Origin: Thioalkalivibrio thiocyanodenitrificans ARhD 1
GTDB lineage: Bacteria; Pseudomonadota; Gammaproteobacteria; Ectothiorhodospirales; Ectothiorhodospiraceae
DNA: 64,000 nucleotides
Reading direction: 5' to 3'
NCBI RefSeq assembly: GCF_000378965.1
Contig: NZ_KB900536.1
Coordinates: 445,583 to 509,582 of the forward strand
Shown: positions 17,830 to 23,491 of the stretch, in pieces
Layout of the letters: each line of letters begins with the position of its first letter
How positions within the stretch are numbered: the first letter of the stretch is position 1
Notes under the pieces: model-generated
Databases searched by the model: none
What the model was told of the DNA's origin: nothing
What the model saw: only the letters and a program-made list of their open reading frames with translations
Program-made: the position numbers and the translations under genes

Positions 17830-18042
17830 TCACTTCTCGCCCGTCCAAGCTCGCGTCCCGTCCGGCTCCGGGCTGTCTGCCAGGTCGGCAGCCGTGACGC
17901 CTCTCGCCTGCAGTGCCGCCTTTAGCTTCGCCAGTGCCCGGCGCTCGATGAGTCCCACCAAGGCACCCGACACGCCTAGCTCGGCGCCCACCTCGTCGTG
18001 GGTCATCAAGGCCAGGTTGTCGGGCACACGCTTACGCGGCAC
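17830..18042 (-). CDS. stand-alone sigma-70 region 4-like HTH protein
   Basis: A 70-residue protein starting at a GTG (18042) after GGTGGGG. Residues ~12-45, LMTHDEVGAELGVSGALVGL followed by IERRALAKLKAAL, have the spacing and signature of sigma70 region 4.2 (EVG..LGV....V..IE.RAL.KL). It lacks regions 1-3, so it cannot act as a full sigma factor. A role as activator or anti-sigma-like regulator of the downstream packaging genes is inferred from position. Confidence 0.7.
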   Translation of the reverse strand: MPRKRVPDNLALMTHDEVGAELGVSGALVGLIERRALAKLKAALQARGVTAADLADSPEPDGTRAWTGEK

Positions 18043-18102
18043 GTCAGCCCCACCACCCGGCAGCCCATAGAGTCCCGATCAAGGCGGCGTGCACGTCCAC
18101 GG

Positions 18103-18297
18103 TCAGCGCTCCATCATCGGCATGGTGCAAATCATCTCCATTAGGTCGCGGGCATGGGCCATTGCCGGGTCGTCCATGCTCATGCGGTCGCGCAGCCGGT
18201 CCGCCTCCAGATAAAGCTCTATACGAAAACGGTTGTACGCGTTGCGCTCGGCCTGCGAGAAAGCCTTGTTTGCAGTGCTCCAGAAGGTCGTTTTCAT
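18103..18297 (-). CDS. 64-aa element protein, unknown function
   Basis: Starts MKTTFWSTANKAFSQAERNA at an ATG preceded by GAGGGGCTGAC; charged and helical, with five Met residues near the C-terminus. It begins one base after the stop of the 115-aa gene. Frames extending further upstream overlap that gene and are not needed. No recognised domain. Confidence 0.55.
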   Translation of the reverse strand: MKTTFWSTANKAFSQAERNAYNRFRIELYLEADRLRDRMSMDDPAMAHARDLMEMICTMPMMER

Positions 18298-18298
18298 G

Positions 18299-18646
18299 TC
18301 AGCCCCTCGCTCTGCGTCTGGCGGCTTGTCTCTTGGCGCATTCCTCCGGCGCATTGGCAAGCTCCAGGCTGTCCCAGGTTCTGATGTGCGTATCCTCCAC
18401 CCTGCCGTCGGGCCGCAGCAGGAACGAGTCCGTGTCATCTACCCGGCCTTCCGTTGTCACCGGGTAGACCGCCTGGAAGTAGGGGACTTCGTGTCTAGAC
18501 GGATCTTCGTACTCAAGCGGAACGAGCTCCCAGGCAAGCACAGGCTCGGGGTCAAACAGCTCGCCGGTTTCAGTATCCACCCACAACCGGAACCAGCCGG
18601 GTTGTGCGGGGATAATCGTCGGGGTTGGCATATCGTGGTCGCTCAT
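18299..18646 (-). CDS. 115-aa element protein, unknown function
   Basis: Starts at the ATG 18646 with GGAGG 8 nt upstream. It contains GWFRLWVDTETGELFDPEPV and an aromatic-rich middle, then a basic C-terminus (AKRQAARRRARG) suitable for nucleic acid binding. It is the first gene after the iteron region. No recognised domain. Confidence 0.6.
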   Translation of the reverse strand: MSDHDMPTPTIIPAQPGWFRLWVDTETGELFDPEPVLAWELVPLEYEDPSRHEVPYFQAVYPVTTEGRVDDTDSFLLRPDGRVEDTHIRTWDSLELANAPEECAKRQAARRRARG

Positions 18647-18693
18647 TCGGTGCCTCCAGTGTCTAATTGCCAATCTGCCGAAACTGATTCTCT

Positions 18694-18821
18694 GCACAAA
18701 TGGACTGCACAAATGCCGCACAAATGCCGCTCGAATGCACAAATGAAGTGCGCACACACACACCCCTATAGGGGGGGGTGTGTGCACTTGTGCACTTGTG
18801 CAAGCACCCATTCACTTGTGC
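18694..18821. other. iteron cluster, putative replication origin of the element
   Basis: Direct repeats GCACAAATG occur at 18694, 18707, 18718 and 18737, with a degenerate GCTCGAATG at 18729. On the other side of a palindrome (CCCCTATAGGGG, 18763-18774, within a longer CA/TG-rich inverted stretch) are three inverted copies, CACTTGTGC, ending at 18793, 18801 and 18821. The cluster lies directly after the helicase gene, where satellite and plasmid replicons often place their origin. Confidence 0.6.
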
Positions 18822-19972
18822 ACCTCCACCAATCCTTTCTTTGGAGAACGGTTTGGGTACTGACCTACAACATCCGTTTTGAGTCGTCCGGCCTTCAACA
18901 TCTCGCGCATGGCGGCGGCAAACTGCCTTTTGTCGATGCCGTCGAGCAATCCGTATTCTTTGGCCACCTTGGGCGCGTAGGACGGGCTTGCCGTGGATGC
19001 TGTGGCGTCTGTGCCCATCTCCGTGAGTTTGCGAAGGGCGCGGAGCACCACGTCTTGCGCGTACTGGGGGCCAAACCGTTGCTTTGGTGCGGCAGACTCG
19101 GGAATGAGCACGCCGTCCCGGTACTCGAAGCGGCGCCAGTCCTTGCCGGAGTAATTGGCCTTCCTTCGGGTCAAGTACCGGGTGTCGTCCGTATCGCTTC
19201 CCTCATCGGGATCCCCATCGGGCAGGGTTGGCGATAGAAACAGGCGGGAGCGGACAGAGCCTTCCCAAGCGGTGGTTCCCGAGTATTCGGACCCTTGGCC
19301 CTTGGCAGGGTGCGCGAGCAGCATCACGGCGGCGCCTTGGGCGGCATTGTCGAGCCATGAGACAAACTGAGTGACCTGGTGGCGGTCGTTCTCGTTGCCT
19401 CCGTAGACTCGGGCCGTAGAGTCAAGAATGATTACCTCGGGCTTGGTGTCCGATACCTTCTCTCGAAGCTCCTTCAGTGCGCTTGTAGGGGCCAGGTGCC
19501 CATTTATTTGCTCGGCAAGGGTGATGTCAGCGCCGTTACATGGATGGAGCATGAAGCGGCCCTCAAGCTCTCCCATGTCAAGATCCATCCAGCGGCATAT
19601 ATCCTCCTGCCGCCTGTGCAACTCGTCGGCATCATCTTCACCGGCCCACATGAGCACCTTCCGGGATTCCGGGACCTCGTCGAAGTAATCCCGGCCCATT
19701 GCAAGGCATGTTCCGAGTGTCTGCGCCAACAGTGTCTTACCCAGCCCACCCAAACCCGCCAACAGGGTTGTGTGTCCCATCGGCACCCATCCCCTGGTGG
19801 CCCAAACCCGCTCAGGCGCTTTCACGTCCTTTAGGCGTGCCCAGTCGAGCGGGGCAGGGAAGCCCGAATCCTTGATATCGGCGCTTTTCAGAATCTCCGG
19901 CGACTCGCGGTAATCGTTAATGTCCTTTTCTCCTGCGATCCCTTCGGGGAGCAATACTCTTCGGGTCGTCAT
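18812..19972 (-). CDS. AAA-family replicative helicase (RepA/KaiC-like)
   Basis: A 386-residue ATPase. Residues 1-25 (RRVLLPEGIAGEKDINDY) look like the C-terminal end of a Toprim domain. Then come Walker A AGLGGLGKTLLAQ (~75), LMWAGEDDADELHRR, Walker B EVIILDSTARVYGG (~175) and AVMLLAHPAKGQGSEYSGTTAWEGSVRS, the pattern of hexameric RepA-like helicases. The C-terminus resembles a winged helix. The ATG overlaps the primase stop (ATGA). Probably unwinds the element's origin, which lies at its 3' end. Confidence 0.88.
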   Translation of the reverse strand: MTTRRVLLPEGIAGEKDINDYRESPEILKSADIKDSGFPAPLDWARLKDVKAPERVWATRGWVPMGHTTLLAGLGGLGKTLLAQTLGTCLAMGRDYFDEVPESRKVLMWAGEDDADELHRRQEDICRWMDLDMGELEGRFMLHPCNGADITLAEQINGHLAPTSALKELREKVSDTKPEVIILDSTARVYGGNENDRHQVTQFVSWLDNAAQGAAVMLLAHPAKGQGSEYSGTTAWEGSVRSRLFLSPTLPDGDPDEGSDTDDTRYLTRRKANYSGKDWRRFEYRDGVLIPESAAPKQRFGPQYAQDVVLRALRKLTEMGTDATASTASPSYAPKVAKEYGLLDGIDKRQFAAAMREMLKAGRLKTDVVGQYPNRSPKKGLVEVHK

Positions 19973-20799
19973 AGCCTGCCCCCCTGGTCGGCGTCATAGA
20001 TGATCAGCACCTCTCGCGGCTGGAATCGCTCATCTATGGCGCGGGCTATATCCTCCATGCGTCCGACTCCAAAGGCGCATATTCCGACCGCGTTTCCGTG
20101 GTGCCAGTGCCACACAAACGACACGGCATCGGCCCACCCCTCGACCACGGCCCAGGGAATGGACTTGTCCAGGTCATTGCCCAGCAGCAGGGCACCCCCG
20201 GACAGTTGCCCGAAGGTCTGTTTCGCACCTTCGGGGTTGATTACCTGCACACCCTGTACCCGGCCTGTAGCTCCCTCACGAATCGGCACCACCAGGCAAT
20301 CAGCATCGCGGCCAATCACCCGGCCCGATGCCTTCACCCGTCCGGCTCCGGCTGCCCAGGTGATGCCCTTTGCGATTGCGTAGGGATGTGATGCCACGGC
20401 TTCGCTGGAACGATCAGCGGCCATCCAGAGGCGCAAGGCATAGGCAAGGGTCGGGGACTCCTGCGGGGACTCCTGCGGCCTCTCCGGCGCTCTCGGTTTG
20501 GTGGTGGGCGTGTCGGTTGGTCGCCAGCCGTGTGTGCGGGCCATGTGAATCAGCGTCCCGATGGTCACGGACCTTCCGTTAGGGGCATCGCTAAAGCTCC
20601 GCCAGGTTGCACGGGCGGCACGCGGGTCGTAGCGGTCGGACGTTCGGCTCCACTGGTCCCACACGTCCCATGCAGCGCCCCCGAATTCATGATGCAGGGC
20701 CATGCCCATCTGCACCCACACGTCGCGGTCGTCGCTCGGAATTGCCGAAAGCATGGCTTGTGCATCGGCCAAGGTTGTTTCACGCAGGCGGGCGGTCAT
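19969..20799 (-). CDS. PriCT-2/Toprim primase-type protein, Toprim domain cut short
   Basis: A 276-residue protein. Residues ~14-70 (LSAIPSDDRDVWVQMGMALH ... WDQWSRTSDRYD) form a PriCT-2 domain. Residues ~140-276 form a zinc-less Toprim domain with DCLVVPIREG, WAVVEGWADAVSFVW (the catalytic Glu) and VLIIYDADQGG (the DxD motif), where the frame ends. The remainder of the Toprim fold appears in the next gene, in the -1 frame, right after a run of six G. It starts at the ATG 20799, overlapping the 81-aa gene. Confidence 0.82.
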   Translation of the reverse strand: MTARLRETTLADAQAMLSAIPSDDRDVWVQMGMALHHEFGGAAWDVWDQWSRTSDRYDPRAARATWRSFSDAPNGRSVTIGTLIHMARTHGWRPTDTPTTKPRAPERPQESPQESPTLAYALRLWMAADRSSEAVASHPYAIAKGITWAAGAGRVKASGRVIGRDADCLVVPIREGATGRVQGVQVINPEGAKQTFGQLSGGALLLGNDLDKSIPWAVVEGWADAVSFVWHWHHGNAVGICAFGVGRMEDIARAIDERFQPREVLIIYDADQGGRL

Positions 20800-21041
20800 C
20801 GCACCACCTCGAGCCGGTGCAGACCGACACGCAAGCGGGCACCGTTGCCCAGCCGCAGGTGGGCGGCGTCACGCTCGACGGCCAGGACCTCCAGGTGTTC
20901 GCCGGGGAGGAGATTGCAGGTGACGATGCAGCCGGGCTTGAGGACGGCGGGCGGGGTGGTATCATTCAGGGGCGCGTACAGATCCCCAAGCGCATCGACG
21001 TATCCCGCCCCCGGTTGCCGCCGGGGGTTTTTCGTTTTCAT
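20796..21041 (-). CDS. 81-aa element protein, unknown function
   Basis: Starts MKTKNPRRQPGAGYVDALGD at 21041, sharing one base with the stop of the HTH gene, and ends by a 4-bp overlap with the primase gene. The C-terminal half (CIVTCNLLPGEHLEVLAVER) is predicted beta-rich. No recognised domain. A predicted antisense RNA covers its first third. Confidence 0.5.
   Translation of the reverse strand: MKTKNPRRQPGAGYVDALGDLYAPLNDTTPPAVLKPGCIVTCNLLPGEHLEVLAVERDAAHLRLGNGARLRVGLHRLEVVR
20972..21032 (+). ncRNA. predicted ~60-nt antisense RNA
   Basis: On the plus strand a promoter-like TTGAGG (20938-20943), 16-nt spacer and TATCAT (20960-20965) is followed about 40 nt later by a perfect 7-bp hairpin CCCCCGG/CCGGGGG (21008-21027) and TTTTT. 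The product would be complementary to the 5' part of the 81-aa gene, just ahead of the primase. It is the only plus-strand transcription unit suggested within the element. Confidence 0.42.
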
Positions 21042-21238
21042 CACGCGGCCCCGGCGCTGGTGGACGTCCGAGTGCGGGACTCCAGCCAGGAATCCAGGTC
21101 GGCGGCGCGGTATCGCACGCATCGTCCGAGTTTCACGAAGCGGGGGCCAAAGCCTCGAACCCGCCAGGCTTCCAGCGTGGTCCGTTTCAGGCCAAGGCGC
21201 TCGGCGGCTTCCTGCGTGGTGAGGGGAAGTTCTGCCAT
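21041..21238 (-). CDS. AlpA-like helix-turn-helix regulator / excisionase
   Basis: A 65-residue winged-helix protein of the MerR/AlpA superfamily: LTTQEAAERLGLKRTTLEAW is the HTH, then FVKLGRCVRYRAADLDSWLE the wing and helix. Such proteins act as excisionases or activators in P4-like and PICI satellites. The ATG at 21238 has GAGGA 7 nt upstream; in-frame ATGs at 21262 and beyond are less well placed. First gene of the replication operon, preceded by hairpins at 21266-21286 and 21330-21354. Confidence 0.85.
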   Translation of the reverse strand: MAELPLTTQEAAERLGLKRTTLEAWRVRGFGPRFVKLGRCVRYRAADLDSWLESRTRTSTSAGAA

Positions 21239-21265
21239 CGCTGCATCCTCATGTGTGGACATGGC

Positions 21266-21354
21266 GCCCGCCAAAATTCGGCGGGCTTGGATGCAATTGT
21301 GGCAAAAAAAGCCAGAAAAACAACGACTTAATAGACAAAGGGCCTTTGTCTATT
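21266..21354. promoter_or_regulatory. regulatory gap between integrase operon and HTH gene
   Basis: Contains a 12-bp-arm palindrome (AATAGACAAAGG, one G, CCTTTGTCTATT; 21330-21354) that overlaps the stop of the 175-aa gene, and a hairpin GCCCGCC/GGCGGGC (21266-21286). Between them the minus strand has a candidate TTGTTT-16-CACAAT promoter. The first palindrome could be an operator or terminator. Confidence 0.45.
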
Positions 21355-21877
21355 TAATGGGCGGGCGACCTCTTACTGGCGGGGGAACGCTGAACTCTGA
21401 CCTCGGAAGGCTCTTGTAAAGCTCGGCAAGGCGGCGTTCCACAGTCTTGCGGCTGGGCGCGGTGTCGGCGTGTCTTTCCTTGGCAAGGTTCAGCGCGTCG
21501 GAAACTGTTTCATGGAAGGTGCGGCCCGCCTGGTTGCTCATGTAGAACGACTCCGCCAGGGTCATCACCACGGCGTCGGGCAGGCGTCGGGCCTCTCCGG
21601 TCTTCGCGTGTTCGAGCACCCGGGCGCGGCAATCCAGTCCATCCGCGTACGCCTTCATCAGCGGGTCGATGACATCCATCACGGTTTCGATGGTGTGCGG
21701 CTCCAGCTCCTTGGCTGCCAGTTCGTTACGGACCAGGAGTCGCATGGCCTCTGCCTGCATCTTGTTGGCATCGGCCACGGACAGATTCAGCAGCCACTCC
21801 AACTTCCTTCGGGCCTCTGCCTGTGCGTCCTCATGGCCGTCCGTGATTAGCCGCATGTAGGCGTTAACGATGTTCAT
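21350..21877 (-). CDS. 175-aa element protein co-transcribed with integrase
   Basis: Starts at the ATG 21877, overlapping the integrase stop (ATGA). Mostly helical and charged (HEDAQAEARRKLEWLLNLSV, then VSDALNLAKERHADTAPSRK) with a proline- and arginine-rich end. No recognised domain. Its position suggests a role in integration, excision or immunity, but nothing in the sequence proves this. Confidence 0.65.
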   Translation of the reverse strand: MNIVNAYMRLITDGHEDAQAEARRKLEWLLNLSVADANKMQAEAMRLLVRNELAAKELEPHTIETVMDVIDPLMKAYADGLDCRARVLEHAKTGEARRLPDAVVMTLAESFYMSNQAGRTFHETVSDALNLAKERHADTAPSRKTVERRLAELYKSLPRSEFSVPPPVRGRPPIK

Positions 21878-23115
21878 GCTTTTCGCTCCAGCGTCACCAC
21901 GTTGCCGGCCTCGAAGACGCGCTTCTGTTCCTCGAAGAACTGCGCGATCCGGTCGGCCTCGGGCTTGAGGTCGCGCACATCACTCAGGTCCGCGTAGTGG
22001 GCGAGGGTGATGTCCTGGTCCTGCTTGTGGTTCATCAGGGCCTTGGTGCGCCACAACTCGACACCTACCTTGGCGGCCACGGTCCGGAATGTTCTTCGCA
22101 GATCATGGGCGGTCACGTCCACCCCGGTCTTTTCCGCCAGGATCATCAACTGGCCCCGGCAGTCCTTCAAATGCCCTTTACCGGAGCGGGCGGGGAACAC
22201 GAACGGGGTCTTGTTCCTGCGGGCCTCGATGATCTCCATGGCCAGGTCCGAAAGCGGGAGGCGAACGTCGGTGCGGTTCTTGGTGTCGGTGAGTCGAAGG
22301 CTTGCGTCCTCGATCTGATCCCAGCAGATAGAACGGGCCTCCCCGAGCCTCAATCCGGTAACGGCCAGCAGGGCCACCAGATCGGCAGCGGAGCGCGATG
22401 CGGGGGTCAGGGCGGGATCGGCCCTCATGGCCTGCACAGCACTCCACCATTCCCCGAGGCGGTCCAATGGCACCATGCTTTTCTTCGGGGCCACAGCTCG
22501 CAGTACGTTGGCGTCACGCAGGACCTCCACGGGGTTGTCCTGGATGATCCGGGTTCCCTCGGGGGTGCGGTAGGTGGCTCCGGCGTAATTCAGCAGGGCG
22601 GACAGCACCCGCATGGACTGATTGGCCTGTGCCACGGAGGTCTTGCACTTGGCTTTGTAGCGGGTGAGCACCATGTCCCGCGTGATCTCGGCCACGGGCT
22701 TGTCCTTCCACTCGGAAAAGGTGCCATCCAGGTGGTAGCGCACATCCTTTTTGGTGCGTTCCTTGAGCGGTTTTCCGGCCCGGGTGCGACGGCTATCCAG
22801 ATATGCATCGGTCACGTCCGCCAGGGTCACGGAGAGCGCCTTCTTGCGGCGCTTCTCGGCCACGGGGTTCTTGCCCTCGGCCATGTCTCCGAGTTTGGCC
22901 TTGGCCCTCTTGCGGGCCTGGTCGGGGGTGAGCACGCCATGCTTGCCCAAGGTATGGCGCACGGTCTTGCCGTGGATCTTGGCCTGCACAATGTAGGACT
23001 TGGCACCCTTGGCGGTGACGCGCAGGCCGAAACCTTGCAGATCATCGTCCCATAGCAGAACATACCCGCTTTGCGGTGCCTGGACGGACTTGATGGTGGT
23101 GGCGTTTAGCTTCAT
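21874..23115 (-). CDS. tyrosine recombinase integrase
   Basis: A 413-residue phage-type integrase. N-terminal arm-binding DUF4102-like region (YVLLWDDDLQGFGLRVTAKG), core-binding domain (~100-200), and catalytic domain with the first Arg in AVTGLRLGEARSICWDQI, the Lys region TDTKNRTDVRLPL, HDLRRTFRTVA, and the tyrosine near ITLAHYADLS. It should recombine the tRNA-Leu 3' end. The start is ATG 23115; an in-frame ATG at 23148 is possible but falls within a putative arm site. Confidence 0.94.
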   Translation of the reverse strand: MKLNATTIKSVQAPQSGYVLLWDDDLQGFGLRVTAKGAKSYIVQAKIHGKTVRHTLGKHGVLTPDQARKRAKAKLGDMAEGKNPVAEKRRKKALSVTLADVTDAYLDSRRTRAGKPLKERTKKDVRYHLDGTFSEWKDKPVAEITRDMVLTRYKAKCKTSVAQANQSMRVLSALLNYAGATYRTPEGTRIIQDNPVEVLRDANVLRAVAPKKSMVPLDRLGEWWSAVQAMRADPALTPASRSAADLVALLAVTGLRLGEARSICWDQIEDASLRLTDTKNRTDVRLPLSDLAMEIIEARRNKTPFVFPARSGKGHLKDCRGQLMILAEKTGVDVTAHDLRRTFRTVAAKVGVELWRTKALMNHKQDQDITLAHYADLSDVRDLKPEADRIAQFFEEQKRVFEAGNVVTLERKA

Positions 23116-23138
23116 GGTCAGAATCCGGTGCGTTCCCG

Positions 23139-23157
23139 TGTAACCCATATGTAACCC
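23139..23157 (+). promoter_or_regulatory. putative integrase arm-type site (right)
   Basis: Same 19 bp as at 14343-14361, in the same orientation, 106 bp inside attR. A GGGTTACA at 23230-23237 adds a further half site. The site covers the likely integrase leader, so binding could also autoregulate the gene. Confidence 0.55.
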
Positions 23158-23192
23158 GATTTGAGCGGATTACATCCAAAAGCATCGGATTT

Positions 23193-23221
23193 AGTATGGT
23201 ACTAAGTGCCTGATATATCAA
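23193..23221 (-). promoter_or_regulatory. candidate integrase promoter
   Basis: Minus strand TTGATA (23221-23216), 17-nt spacer, CATACT (23198-23193). The -35 is within a TGATATATCA palindrome (23211-23220) that could bind a repressor. Confidence 0.45.
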
Positions 23222-23263
23222 TAACCATAGGGTTACATAAGACTCCATCATATGGGTACTATG

Positions 23264-23322
23264 CGGACTCAAAATCCGGTTCTGGCAACAGAGTGCGAGT
23301 TCGATTCTCGCTCCCGGCACCA
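23264..23322 (+). repeat. attR: 59-bp tRNA-Leu 3' end copy
   Basis: Exact copy of 14222-14280, running from the anticodon stem to CCA. It lacks the 5' part of the tRNA and is not a functional gene. After it the chromosome resumes. Confidence 0.93.
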
Positions 23323-23491
23323 ATAAAATCAATATCTTGAGATAAGTTCCTCTGCTTGTTTCTCGCCATGGAAGGCTCGGTGCACGTGCAACAGGGGGCT
23401 GTCGCGACGATTCCCGGAGCGGGCGTGGCCCGGGGACACGTCGAACTGAAACCATCTGGGCCGTTTCAACCGTCGCGCTTGCCTTGCGATG

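Larger units (their letters stand above)
14281..23322 (-). mobile_element. 9.04 kb integrated phage-satellite-like element
   Basis: Bounded by 59-bp att repeats, with the integrase gene at the right end. Recognised genes all read leftwards: integrase, 175-aa protein, AlpA-like HTH, 81-aa protein, PriCT/Toprim, AAA helicase, iteron region, two small proteins, sigma-region-4-like protein, P27-like terminase small subunit, three small proteins, prohead protease, major capsid protein and an 87-aa protein. Order and size resemble phage-inducible chromosomal islands, including those with capsid genes. No large terminase, portal, connector, tail or lysis gene was found. A decayed prophage is the alternative, but no frame is obviously broken except the split Toprim. 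Confidence 0.88.

Noticed and set aside
18694-18821. short tandem repeats as a possible CRISPR array
   Set aside because: Units are only 9 bp with 2-4 bp between them and inverted copies follow; this is an iteron pattern. No cas gene is present.
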